64,000 nt of DNA from Ignavibacteria bacterium RIFOXYB12_FULL_35_14 (lineage in GTDB: Bacteria; Bacteroidota; Ignavibacteria; Ignavibacteriales; Ignavibacteriaceae): assembly GCA_001803045.1 (NCBI GenBank), contig MHAR01000012.1:83166-147165 (forward strand), in the 5' to 3' direction. The notes below the pieces were generated by a model. The model did not search any database and was not told where the DNA came from. It saw only the letters and a list, made by a program, of their open reading frames with translations. The translations under genes and the position numbers were made by a program. Each line of letters opens with the position of its first letter. Positions within the stretch are counted from its first letter, which is position 1. Of this stretch, positions 23,692-32,534 are shown one piece after another.

Positions 23692-25609
23692 TGACAATAA
23701 CCTCTTCAGTAAAATCTTTGGTATTGCAATATAATTTAACTTTTTCAGCGATGGATTGCGGATCAATTCCTATAAGTTTGTGTAACTCTTCCTGTGTACC
23801 GTGATCGATGAAATAATCTGGTAAACCAATTCTCAACAAATCGTTCTTATATTTTTTATCTGCAAAATATTCAGAAACTGCACTGCCAAATCCACCTGCG
23901 AGCGAATTTTCTTCCAACGTAACTATTTTCTTAAACTTGTTAGCAATATCATCCAATCTTTGCGTATCGAGTGGTTTTGCAAAACGCATGTTGATCAATT
24001 CACATGAGACAGAACTTTCACCAAGAAGTTTACTCGCCTTTTTTGCATAATCAACCATGGAACCTAAAGCAAGCAATGCAACATCATTTCCATCTTCTAA
24101 TTTTTCGCTCTTTCCAACTTCAATCAAATCGAATCTTTCTTTTACTGGAACACCAAGAGCTGATCCCCGTGGGTATCTTAACACGATGGGACCCTTTTTA
24201 TACATTATAGCTGTGTAAAGCATATCTCTCAATTCCGATTCATCTTTTGGAGCCATGATAACAATTCCAGGTATAAATCGTAAGTATGAAATATCAAACG
24301 AACCATGATGTGTTGGACCATCAGCACCAACTAAGCCGGCACGATCAAGAACAAATACAACATGCAATTTTTGAAGGCTTACATCATGAATTATTTGATC
24401 AATAGCCCGCTGAAGAAAAGTGGAATATATAGCAACCACTGGAATCACATTTTGGGTTGCCAGCCCAGCAGCAAATGTTACGGCATGTTCTTCAGCAATT
24501 CCTACATCAAAATAATTTGCTGGGAATAGTTTTTGCACAATATCCATTCCTGTTCCATCAGGCATTGCTCCAGTAATACCAACGACAGCAGGATTATCTT
24601 TGATTATTTGAGCGAGCGCATTTCCAAAAATAGTTGTGTATGAGGTCGCTGCTCCCGCTTTTTTATGCGCCTGTCCCGTCAGTTTATCGAACGGTGTTGA
24701 TGCATGAAGCTTTTGTGTGTGCTCTTCTGCCGGTTTGTATCCTCTGCCTTTTTCAGTTAAGGTATGAACAAGAATTGGTCCTTTAAGATCTTTTATCTGC
24801 TCAAATATTTTTAATAATTGGTGAAGGTTATGTCCATTGATCGGACCGAAATATCTAAAACCCAACGCTTCGAATAACATTCCCGGTGTTATAACAGCTT
24901 TAATTCCACTTTCAAGCCGAACAGCTATTCTTCTTAATCTATCTCCAAATTGATCAAGCTTACCGGTCAAATCCCAAATTTGACCCTTGAATTTATTGTA
25001 GTCGGGATGTGAAATCATTTCAGTAAAGTAGTTCGAAATTTGCCAAACATTAGGTGCGATAGACATATTATTATCGTTAAGAACTACAATTAAATCTGAT
25101 TTGAGTATTCCTGAATTATTCATTGCCTCATAAGCCATACCTCCGGTCATCGCACCATCGCCAATTATTGCAACAACCTTCTTCTTCTCTTTACGAATAT
25201 CTCTTGCGACAGCCATTCCCAGAGCCGCCGATATAGAGGTAGAAGCATGCCCTGCGCCGAATGCATCATATTCGCTTTCAGTTCTTTTAAGAAACCCGCT
25301 TATACCGTTTAACTGCCTAATTGTTTTAAGAAAATCCTTTCTGCCGGTTAAAATTTTATGAGGATAAGCTTGATGACCAGTATCCCACACAATAAGATCA
25401 TTAGGTGTGTTGAAAACTTTATGCAATGCAACCGTAAGTTCAACAGTTCCTAAACCGCCGCCAAAATGTCCGCCAACTTCAGAAATAGTATCAATTAAAA
25501 ATTCCCGGATATCGGAGCAAAGAGTTTTTAGCTGTGCAAGATCTAATTGTTTTATATCGGAAGGTAAATTTACTTTTGAGAGTATTTCGTATTTAGTGCT
25601 GTCATTCAT
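23678..25609 (-). CDS. dxs: 1-deoxy-D-xylulose-5-phosphate synthase
   Basis: DXS condenses pyruvate and glyceraldehyde 3-phosphate using thiamine diphosphate, the first step of the MEP isoprenoid pathway. The 643-residue length is normal. Motifs seen: GHQAYPHKILTGR, the ThDP motif GDGAMTGGMAYEAMNN, the catalytic-region EEHAVTFAAGLA and DRAGLVGADGPTHHG. The pairing xseB-dxs is common in bacteria and holds here: xseB ends two bases before dxs starts. Full-length and without visible damage. Confidence 0.96.
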   Translation of the reverse strand: MNDSTKYEILSKVNLPSDIKQLDLAQLKTLCSDIREFLIDTISEVGGHFGGGLGTVELTVALHKVFNTPNDLIVWDTGHQAYPHKILTGRKDFLKTIRQLNGISGFLKRTESEYDAFGAGHASTSISAALGMAVARDIRKEKKKVVAIIGDGAMTGGMAYEAMNNSGILKSDLIVVLNDNNMSIAPNVWQISNYFTEMISHPDYNKFKGQIWDLTGKLDQFGDRLRRIAVRLESGIKAVITPGMLFEALGFRYFGPINGHNLHQLLKIFEQIKDLKGPILVHTLTEKGRGYKPAEEHTQKLHASTPFDKLTGQAHKKAGAATSYTTIFGNALAQIIKDNPAVVGITGAMPDGTGMDIVQKLFPANYFDVGIAEEHAVTFAAGLATQNVIPVVAIYSTFLQRAIDQIIHDVSLQKLHVVFVLDRAGLVGADGPTHHGSFDISYLRFIPGIVIMAPKDESELRDMLYTAIMYKKGPIVLRYPRGSALGVPVKERFDLIEVGKSEKLEDGNDVALLALGSMVDYAKKASKLLGESSVSCELINMRFAKPLDTQRLDDIANKFKKIVTLEENSLAGGFGSAVSEYFADKKYKNDLLRIGLPDYFIDHGTQEELHKLIGIDPQSIAEKVKLYCNTKDFTEEVIVNGSN

Positions 25610-25611
25610 TT

Positions 25612-25866
25612 TTAGTCGTCTCTGCCCTTATTCTTTTTTGATGGCTCTTTGCCTTCGAGGCTAATCGAGTCAATCTTTTTCTTTAGTTCTGTAATTTTTA
25701 ATTCCGCATTTTTAAGTGTTGTTAAGCAGTCCTGAGAAAGTTCAATCCCTTCTTCAAAAAGCGCTATTGCATCTTCAAGCTGTGTGTCTTCAGCTTCTAA
25801 CAAATCGGAAATTTCTTCCAATCTTAAAATTTTTTTTTCGAAATTATCGGTTTCCTTTTTCTTCAT
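25612..25866 (-). CDS. xseB: Exodeoxyribonuclease VII small subunit
   Basis: The 84-residue protein is a short helical hairpin with the motif FEKKILRLEEISDLLE and the segment ALFEEGIELSQDC that marks XseB. Several copies bind one XseA and help the enzyme degrade single-stranded DNA to acid-soluble oligonucleotides. It lies between xseA (35 bases away) and dxs (two bases), on the same transcript. Confidence 0.93.
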   Translation of the reverse strand: MKKKETDNFEKKILRLEEISDLLEAEDTQLEDAIALFEEGIELSQDCLTTLKNAELKITELKKKIDSISLEGKEPSKKNKGRDD

Positions 25867-25901
25867 AAATATTTTTTGAAATTACAAATAGAAGTGAAAT
25901 T

Positions 25902-27104
25902 TTAATTACTTTTTTTCATTATTTCGACATCACCATCAATAAATTGTAGTATTGCCGGTTTATCAGCCTTTAGTTTTTCCGCCCTCTTCACAAAATGTGA
26001 ATCTTGATTTACTAAAACATATCCTTTCTTAAGAGTTTTTTGAACACTGTGGGACTGGATAATCTTATAATTAAGTAAAATTACGTTATTATAATAAACA
26101 AACTTTTTATCTATTCCATTTAGAATTTTGTAGATCAAGATATCGGTTAACTGAGAATTCTTTCTTACCAAATCAAATGGATATCGAAAGCCGTAGCTGC
26201 TCAAAATTTGATTAACCTCTCTCCGATTTTCACTGCAAAGCTCTTCAAGTTTTTGCGATGAATTATATGAAAATTCATTAATAAAGACAAAAAAATCATC
26301 TTTATCGGGAGTAGCAATTTCCATTGCAGCAGAAGGAGTTGGCGCTCTGAGATCAGCTACAAAATCAGAGATAGTAAAATCGACCTCGTGTCCGATTCCG
26401 GTAATGATTGGAATCTTAGATGCAAAAATTTCTCGTGCAACAATTTCTTCATTAAAAGCCCAAAGATCCTCAATGCTACCCCCACCGCGAGCAATGATAA
26501 TTAAATCAATATCTTTTTGCTTGTTGAGAAGCTTTATGCTCTCAACAATACTCTCTGCTGCACCGCTTCCTTGAACCCTTGCAGGTGAAATTACAAGTTC
26601 AACCAACGGGAATCTTCTTTCAGCAACACTAATCATGTCCTGAAATGCAGCACCGTCTTTAGCAGTTACAATCCCAATCTTCTGGGGGAAAGAAGGCATT
26701 GGCTTTTTATGAATTTCATCAAACAAACCTTCATCAGCAAGTTTACGTTTCAACATCTCAAAAGCGGCTTGCAATTCACCGACTCCTGCAGGTTTCATTG
26801 AGCGCACATCAATCTGGTAGCTGCCTCTTGGAGGATAAACAGTAATTCTGCCCGATACAATAATCTTCATTCCATCTTGCGGTGTGAAAAAAACATAATT
26901 GTTTAATCCTTTCCACATTGCACATGAAATTACAGCATTAGCATCCTTCAAATTAAAATACCAGTGACCGGAAACATGTGCTTTGAAATTTGACATCTCC
27001 CCAATTACGGAAACCTCAGAGAAATTTTCCTCCAATGTAAGCTTGATTTGCTTTGTTAACTCTGAAACGCTAATAGTTTTTATGTTCGTAAATAAATCTT
27101 GCAT
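25902..27104 (-). CDS. xseA: Exodeoxyribonuclease VII large subunit
   Basis: XseA (400 residues) is the catalytic subunit of exonuclease VII. The N-terminal OB fold (about 10-100) shows GEMSNFKAHVSGHWYFNLKD, and the nuclease core includes GGGSIEDLWAFNEE and TGIGHEVDFTISD FVAD with the invariant acidic and His residues. Its ATG directly follows the end of the upstream methyltransferase gene, so the two are coupled. Length is at the short end but the family's C-terminal part is present. Confidence 0.95.
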   Translation of the reverse strand: MQDLFTNIKTISVSELTKQIKLTLEENFSEVSVIGEMSNFKAHVSGHWYFNLKDANAVISCAMWKGLNNYVFFTPQDGMKIIVSGRITVYPPRGSYQIDVRSMKPAGVGELQAAFEMLKRKLADEGLFDEIHKKPMPSFPQKIGIVTAKDGAAFQDMISVAERRFPLVELVISPARVQGSGAAESIVESIKLLNKQKDIDLIIIARGGGSIEDLWAFNEEIVAREIFASKIPIITGIGHEVDFTISDFVADLRAPTPSAAMEIATPDKDDFFVFINEFSYNSSQKLEELCSENRREVNQILSSYGFRYPFDLVRKNSQLTDILIYKILNGIDKKFVYYNNVILLNYKIIQSHSVQKTLKKGYVLVNQDSHFVKRAEKLKADKPAILQFIDGDVEIMKKSN

Positions 27105-27974
27105 CTATTTTTTCTCTTTTCTAAAAATTAAGCAGTATTGATGATGCCGATTTGCCACCCATGCATTGTTCACTCCAAGAGCTACTAACGGCTTATCGTC
27201 CTGTAGCCAAATTTTTTCGTCTTTAAGGACCCAAGACTTTTCACCGCGATTAGATAATGAAACTGCGGTATCGAATGCAAGCGGAAAAAGTCTTCCATTG
27301 AAATAAACATTATTTGTAATAATCGTTAGATAACCGTTGGGTTTTGTGCAATCAAAAACATTGTCAAAAATCTCTGCTTGCCTTTGAATGAAATCCTGAT
27401 AATCCTTTACATTTCCTAAATCATTCTTATTTTCAGAATATTTTGTTGATAGTCCTTTTTCCAACCTAACTTTTTGTCGTAATGAATTTCGTTCAAGCTG
27501 ATTCCAGTAAGGAGGAGAAGTAATTACATAATCAAACAAGATATTTTTCTTAAGATTTGAGTTTATCAGTTCACCTAAATTCTCAGATGCCCCGCAAATA
27601 GAAACCAGTTCAGTAGAAAAATTATTTCTTTTAATTCGTCTTCTGGCAGAATCATAATAATCTTTAGAAAGTTCTATTCCAACTGCATTTCTGTTCAATT
27701 TACCTGCAGCCAGCATTGTACTTCCAGTCCCTAAAAATGGGTCTAAGATCCACTCCCCTTCTTTTGTAAAGAAGGAAATGAATTCTTCAATAAGCGATTC
27801 CGGAAATTTTGCTGGATGTAAAAGCTCCTCTTCCTTTCTTCTTGGAGGACGGTGCACAAACCATGACTTGGAAAACTTGATCCATTCTTTGCCGGTAAGA
27901 TCATTCAGTTTGTTCCTCGTATTATATCTTCCTCTGTCACCAAAATCGACGTATGTATTTTTCTTTTCGGGCAT
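27105..27974 (-). CDS. Site-specific DNA methyltransferase (N4-cytosine or N6-adenine)
   Basis: The 289-residue protein has the AdoMet-binding motif LDPFLGTGSTMLAA (about 77-90), the following acidic strand VGIELSKDYY and the catalytic motif TSPPYW (152-157). SPPY is most often seen in N4-cytosine enzymes, while DPPY is usual for N6-adenine, so m4C is my first guess. No restriction endonuclease is next to it; instead it heads an operon of housekeeping repair and isoprenoid genes. That suggests a solitary methyltransferase, perhaps regulatory. The target sequence cannot be read from the protein. Confidence 0.85.
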   Translation of the reverse strand: MPEKKNTYVDFGDRGRYNTRNKLNDLTGKEWIKFSKSWFVHRPPRRKEEELLHPAKFPESLIEEFISFFTKEGEWILDPFLGTGSTMLAAGKLNRNAVGIELSKDYYDSARRRIKRNNFSTELVSICGASENLGELINSNLKKNILFDYVITSPPYWNQLERNSLRQKVRLEKGLSTKYSENKNDLGNVKDYQDFIQRQAEIFDNVFDCTKPNGYLTIITNNVYFNGRLFPLAFDTAVSLSNRGEKSWVLKDEKIWLQDDKPLVALGVNNAWVANRHHQYCLIFRKEKK

Positions 27975-28022
27975 TTAAATAAGTCCAGGTAAAAGTTTTA
28001 CTAATTTTTATAGACAACCTAA

Positions 28023-30548
28023 TCAAAATTTAACACTAAATCCTAAAGTTGGAATAATCGGGAACATAGTATTTGCTTCGCGTCCTAATGTTAAATCAGA
28101 ATTAACATAATAATTGTATGCAATTATATTCGATTTATTATAAGCATTAATTACATCAAGATAAAAGGTCCAATTCAAACCCCAAAATTCTGAAAGCGCT
28201 GTGAAACGAACATCCAATCTATGGTACTCAGGTTTGCGAGACTTTAATTTATTATCTGCGAAATCAATATCGTAAATTACTTCTTGATCAGTAGGATTAC
28301 CAAAATTTTTCCTTGTTGCAATTACCGGAGTTTCAGGTTTGCCATCTAAATCATTATCTGCAAGAATTATACGAGGTTTTATTCCGATAGCCTCTGAGTA
28401 GGGAAATCCCGAGCCATACTGCCATCGAAGACCAATATCCAGCCAGCTATTAATTTGATAGTTCAACACAACATTGATTGTGTTCCTCTGATCAAAGCGA
28501 AATGGTAATTTTTCCGAATTCTCAAATCTATTTGCCCAGGCAAGCGAGTATGATATCCAACCGGATAATCGGCTTTCATTCATGATATTCTTTTTTGATA
28601 GGAAGAACTCCAAACCATAGGATTCACCGTAGGAATCATTAATCGGAATTTGAGTTAATGAATCACCGCTAATTATCAGTGGCCTTGTCCAGCCGCTCAC
28701 AAATTTTGGATCTTTACCCGGAACGGCTTCTGTAAAGTATCTTGTACCTTGCACTATTTTTTGTTTGATTAAATTATCAAAACTTTTGTAGTAGCCCTCT
28801 AATCGCAGACTCCATTCGCTGCTCAGCCATCTTTCAATTCCTAAAACATAGTGCAGAGCATTTTCGGCATCAAGCTGTTTTGTGTACCGATCGCTCAAAT
28901 CGTACAAAACATTCTGATCGATAATTTTTTCATATCCCGGTGATTGAAAATAGACTCCGAAGACTGCACGCAAAATCGTTACTTCATCTATACCAAACGA
29001 AAGAGAAACCCGTGGAGCAAGATATACTTTATCCAGAATATCGTAGTAATCAAATCTTAAGCTCGGTTGAATGAAAAGATTTTCTACGATCTTAAAATTA
29101 TTCTGAACAAAAATTCTATAACGATTATAGTCACGAGTATTTTTCAAATCTTTAAGAGCAGTTCTAAACAGAGGGTTTGATAACAGTATTGCTTCAAGCT
29201 CAGGATCAAGCTTAAATTTGAAGTTGATTAATGTTCGCATGATATCAACTCCGGCACCTGCTTCAAAAACATTTTCACCCCACAGGCAGGTGAATTTATC
29301 ATCTATGGAATATTTTCGAAAGGAGAAATCTGCATCAAATTTGAAATTTAAAAGATAAGGTGACAGAGTATCGGGAATAATCTCCTTAAAATCCTCTCTG
29401 TTCAATGATGGATCTAAAATTTGTGAATCGAAATTTGTTGCGCCGCTGTTGCGATACCAAGAAACCACAAACTTATTTAGCAGGTTTCTGCTAGGAGCAA
29501 AATGCCACGATAAACCAAGCACATCATTTTTGGTTAGGTTATAAACATCAATGCTATCTGGAGTTTTTCGATTGTCAGCGCTTAGTACATCAACCCCATC
29601 GCGTGAATAAATTCCGTTAAATAAAAATTTATGGCTGTTGTAAGGTCCAATGACTATTTTAGTTTGAAAATCATAAAAGTTCGGGAAGGTTACATTCTCA
29701 TCCACAAGACCGGCGTTCTTAACGAATGGTTCGATTATTAAATCATAATAAGTTCTTCGAGAATTTACCAGCCAACTTCCATTTAAGTTAAAAGGATTTT
29801 TACCCTCGAAAACAAGATTTGCATCAATTATCGAAGCATTAATATTACCCGATAAATATTTTTTTGAATCACCTTCACGATTAGTTACATCAAGAACAGC
29901 CGACAAACGATCACCATACTTTGCGGGAAATCCTCCTGAAATAAGATTTATATCTGAGACTGCGTCGGGATTGAACATGCTTATCACACCATATAATCTG
30001 TAAGGATTAAATATTTCGACATTGTCCATTATAATTAAATTTTGATCGGGACCGCTTCCTCTAACAATTAATTGAGAAGAAAAATCATTTGCAGATAAAA
30101 CGCCTGGCAGTGACTGCAAGGTTCTCAAAACATCTTCACTTGCGCCGGGAAGTATCTTTGCACTTCTGGGATTTAAGTCAATCAAACTTGTTCGCGTATC
30201 GCTTAATTCCTGTTGTTTTAACCCTGTAACTTGAACTTCACCAAGCTCAATCATTTTTGAATTCAACTTTACATCAAGTTCTACTGTTTTATTTGGCAGG
30301 ACAGTAACATTAAAAAATTGTGTTTCATAACCCACAATACTGAAACGCAATTCATATTCGCCAATAGGAATTGAACTGAGCAAATAATGTCCATTTATAT
30401 TCGATACTGTACCCATGTTCTCACCAACGATCAAGATATTTACTGATGGGATTGATGCTGTGCCATCTGTTACTTTACCTTTAACCGAACCGGTTTGTGC
30501 AAAAATTGAGCTGGCAGTGAAAAGAATTAAGATGAATATGTATTTCAT
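28023..30548 (-). CDS. TonB-dependent outer-membrane receptor with carboxypeptidase-like domain
   Basis: I place the start at 30548, which gives a good signal peptide (MKYIFILILFTASSIFAQ) and 841 residues. Order of domains: a carboxypeptidase regulatory-like (beta-sandwich) domain at about 20-105 (GSVKGKVTDGTASIPSVNIL, GEYELRFSIVGYE), a plug domain at about 110-230 (ILPGASEDVLRTLQSLPGV, FSSQLIVRGSGPDQNL) and a 22-strand-type barrel to the C-terminus (TLGFSVKF). Unlike SusC proteins it has no obvious SusD neighbour. It would import some ligand with TonB energy; what ligand is unknown. It is monocistronic. Confidence 0.88.
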   Translation of the reverse strand: MKYIFILILFTASSIFAQTGSVKGKVTDGTASIPSVNILIVGENMGTVSNINGHYLLSSIPIGEYELRFSIVGYETQFFNVTVLPNKTVELDVKLNSKMIELGEVQVTGLKQQELSDTRTSLIDLNPRSAKILPGASEDVLRTLQSLPGVLSANDFSSQLIVRGSGPDQNLIIMDNVEIFNPYRLYGVISMFNPDAVSDINLISGGFPAKYGDRLSAVLDVTNREGDSKKYLSGNINASIIDANLVFEGKNPFNLNGSWLVNSRRTYYDLIIEPFVKNAGLVDENVTFPNFYDFQTKIVIGPYNSHKFLFNGIYSRDGVDVLSADNRKTPDSIDVYNLTKNDVLGLSWHFAPSRNLLNKFVVSWYRNSGATNFDSQILDPSLNREDFKEIIPDTLSPYLLNFKFDADFSFRKYSIDDKFTCLWGENVFEAGAGVDIMRTLINFKFKLDPELEAILLSNPLFRTALKDLKNTRDYNRYRIFVQNNFKIVENLFIQPSLRFDYYDILDKVYLAPRVSLSFGIDEVTILRAVFGVYFQSPGYEKIIDQNVLYDLSDRYTKQLDAENALHYVLGIERWLSSEWSLRLEGYYKSFDNLIKQKIVQGTRYFTEAVPGKDPKFVSGWTRPLIISGDSLTQIPINDSYGESYGLEFFLSKKNIMNESRLSGWISYSLAWANRFENSEKLPFRFDQRNTINVVLNYQINSWLDIGLRWQYGSGFPYSEAIGIKPRIILADNDLDGKPETPVIATRKNFGNPTDQEVIYDIDFADNKLKSRKPEYHRLDVRFTALSEFWGLNWTFYLDVINAYNKSNIIAYNYYVNSDLTLGREANTMFPIIPTLGFSVKF

Positions 30549-30604
30549 GTTGAATATTGAGGCATAATTGCTTAGATAAAAGTAGAACAATTTTGGGGAA
30601 AAAA

Positions 30605-30955
30605 TTATTCCATAATTTTTTCATATCTCCAAAATACTCGTTCGACTTTTGATTCAACGTTGTGCATATAAAAAGGAATAGAACTAACCCATGGAATAAT
30701 TGCTTTCACAAATCCCATTTCTTTCATGTCTGTGAGGCATTTTTTAAGCAAAATGCTACCAATACCTTTTCCTCTGAGTCCGGTATCGGTGCCCATTGGA
30801 CCAAACCAACCTGTTCCTTTATTGTTTCCTTCGTGGGCAGAAAATGCTTTCAACTGTCCATCAATCTCACAAATGAATACTGTGAACGGATTATTCTGAT
30901 AAGCTGAAGATACTTCACCAATCCAAGCAGAAAATTTTACTTCAAGCCATTTCAT
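30605..30955 (-). CDS. GNAT acetyltransferase domain, C-terminal half of a frameshifted gene
   Basis: The 116 residues carry an acetyl-CoA binding motif (TDTGLRGKGIGSILLKKC, about 56-73) preceded by GTGWFGPMG. By itself it lacks the N-terminal strands of a full GNAT fold. Directly upstream, the same frame continues back past the ATG as SEISDKENI, which overlaps the end of the neighbouring GNAT gene in another frame. I therefore read both as halves of one bi-domain protein separated by a one-base frame change near 30975-30985. As two separate genes the halves might still be made. Enzyme substrate unknown. Confidence 0.7.
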   Translation of the reverse strand: MKWLEVKFSAWIGEVSSAYQNNPFTVFICEIDGQLKAFSAHEGNNKGTGWFGPMGTDTGLRGKGIGSILLKKCLTDMKEMGFVKAIIPWVSSIPFYMHNVESKVERVFWRYEKIME

Positions 30956-30972
30956 GATATTTTCTTTATCAC

Positions 30973-31512
30973 TTATTTCGCTCTGCGAAAAACTATCTTT
31001 TCTTCCAATAATTTTTTTTCTTCGGATTCGGTGTCAAAACTTTGTAATGAAAGATCGGCAACTAAATTCGATGTGTCGCCTATTTTTTTGTAACCGAGCC
31101 GTTCAAAAAAGCAAACAGCTTCAGTATAAAAAGGATCAATTCCGGGCATGAAATAATTTGGGTAAGATTCATAAACACGGATTTGCTTAACGTTTTGTTT
31201 CTTCATCTTTTGTTCAACATTTTCATAGAGCATTCTCGCATGACCTTTTCTCCTCTCATTCGAATCAACACACAGCAATTTAATGTAACCGACTTTTCCG
31301 TCTGCTCTTTTTCTTACTACCCCTTGAATAAATGCGATTGGTAATTCCCTATTTTCAATTTTACCAACCAGAGTCAATTCCGGGTCATAATCGGGATCAC
31401 CAAAAGTTTTTTCATTTAACAAAAAATCCGGCATAATATCTCGATCCATATTTTGCCGGCATAGTTTAGCAACAGGCTTAAGGTATTCCTGGGAGAAATG
31501 TGTAACGATCAT
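30973..31512 (-). CDS. GNAT acetyltransferase domain, N-terminal half of a frameshifted gene
   Basis: This 179-residue frame contains a complete GNAT domain: the strand-rich start, KVGYIKLLCVDSNERRKGHA with the acetyl-CoA loop (about 93-112) and AVCFFERLGYKKIGD near the C-terminus. The frame ends KIVFRRAK followed by TAA. One base of shift at that point continues as EISDKENIMKWLEVKFSAWI into the second GNAT domain at 30605-30955. Proteins with these two domains in one chain are what I would expect from the family. Either the strain has a broken gene or the read has an error. Confidence 0.75.
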   Translation of the reverse strand: MIVTHFSQEYLKPVAKLCRQNMDRDIMPDFLLNEKTFGDPDYDPELTLVGKIENRELPIAFIQGVVRKRADGKVGYIKLLCVDSNERRKGHARMLYENVEQKMKKQNVKQIRVYESYPNYFMPGIDPFYTEAVCFFERLGYKKIGDTSNLVADLSLQSFDTESEEKKLLEEKIVFRRAK

Positions 31513-31516
31513 TTGG

Positions 31517-32350
31517 TTAAAAATAAATTGCGAAGAAACCGGAATATAATCCTATAGATATTTCATGAAACTCGCTTCCAGGATCGCCGGGCTTGGCATT
31601 AAATCGATAACGAGCATAGACAGTGAACGTATTGAATATCCTGAATAATCCAAGTGAAATTTCCGGACTTATTCCATTAAATCCTTTAAAGTTTGTTACA
31701 TAATTTAGTCCGGGCGAAACATACTCCACTCCGGGAATCTCAACAATGTGTTTGTACCCGGTTCTAAAAAAATTCTTTATTGGCGCATTTATTATATGTG
31801 AATACTCAACTGAGAAATAGCCATTAGGATAATTATACCCGCTTGATTTAAGAAATATAAGCGGAATTTCTTTTGTTAAGCTGAAGTATTGATTTTCTTT
31901 TGTAAGAATATAAACAGGCGATGGAAGTGCAAATACGACCCCGCCAAATAAGCAGAACATAAGGAAATTAGACCCGCCTTCAACTATAACTTCTTTGGGA
32001 ATTTCAAACTCATCCTTTTCGCTTGTGTAAGTCTTCCCTAGTGTATCCTCAACAATAATTGTAAAGTAATTCGCTTTTGGTTTTAAGGTATAACTCGTCA
32101 AGTCAACCTGAATTTTGTGATTGTCCGTCGATAAACTTGATATTACAATCTCATTTGTTCCATTGATGTTTAACTTGGACTTACAAACTTCACTTGTAAA
32201 AAACGAAAGCATAAGCTTGTTAGGTAATTCGGGAGTTACAAAATTATCGATTATGTAAATTTCAATTGTGTCTTGTTGTGCGCTCAATGAGCTTGAAAAA
32301 TTTATTACAAGCACAAAGACTAATGCTAAGCTTAATCTGATTTGTTCCAT
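31517..32350 (-). CDS. Secreted protein of unknown function, possibly outer-membrane
   Basis: No family recognised. A signal peptide is clear (MEQIRLSLALVFVLVINFSS then LSAQQ). The first 110 residues after it look like a beta-sandwich (DNHKIQVDLTSYTLKPKANY). A hydrophobic span at about 125-145 (FLMFCLFGGVVFALPSPVYI) is followed by amphipathic strands ending in GLYSGFFAIYF, a terminal aromatic as in beta-barrels. It lies four bases upstream of the GNAT gene on the same strand. Role unknown. Confidence 0.5.
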   Translation of the reverse strand: MEQIRLSLALVFVLVINFSSSLSAQQDTIEIYIIDNFVTPELPNKLMLSFFTSEVCKSKLNINGTNEIVISSLSTDNHKIQVDLTSYTLKPKANYFTIIVEDTLGKTYTSEKDEFEIPKEVIVEGGSNFLMFCLFGGVVFALPSPVYILTKENQYFSLTKEIPLIFLKSSGYNYPNGYFSVEYSHIINAPIKNFFRTGYKHIVEIPGVEYVSPGLNYVTNFKGFNGISPEISLGLFRIFNTFTVYARYRFNAKPGDPGSEFHEISIGLYSGFFAIYF

Positions 32351-32433
32351 GGAAATTCTTTTTCGTGTTCTTAAATAATGTAATTACTCAATTGAAATTT
32401 AGTTATAAGTCACCTTATGCAAAAGTAAAGAAT

Positions 32434-32485
32434 ACAAACCCGGTTCATAACACCTGGTCCTAAAAATCAAAGGAACTGGGTTTGT
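32434..32485. repeat. Family B palindromic repeat, copy 3
   Basis: Arms acaaacccggttc (32434-32446) and gaactgggtttgt (32473-32485) pair with one G-U position. Flanks also match other copies: tcaccttatgcaaaagtaa to the left and, inverted, tactaaaagtaataaggaa to the right, so the full element may span about 32410-32515. It lies 50 bases after the stop of the cystathionine lyase/synthase gene. Confidence 0.75.
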
Positions 32486-32534
32486 GTGTGAATATTCCTT
32501 ATTACTTTTAGTAGCGTGATTATTGATCAGAAAA

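Noticed and set aside
23692..23766. 25-residue N-terminal extension of the Gfo/Idh/MocA protein
   Set aside because: It is read from inside dxs, is basic and unlike the family, while MDQTKVAVIG is the expected start.
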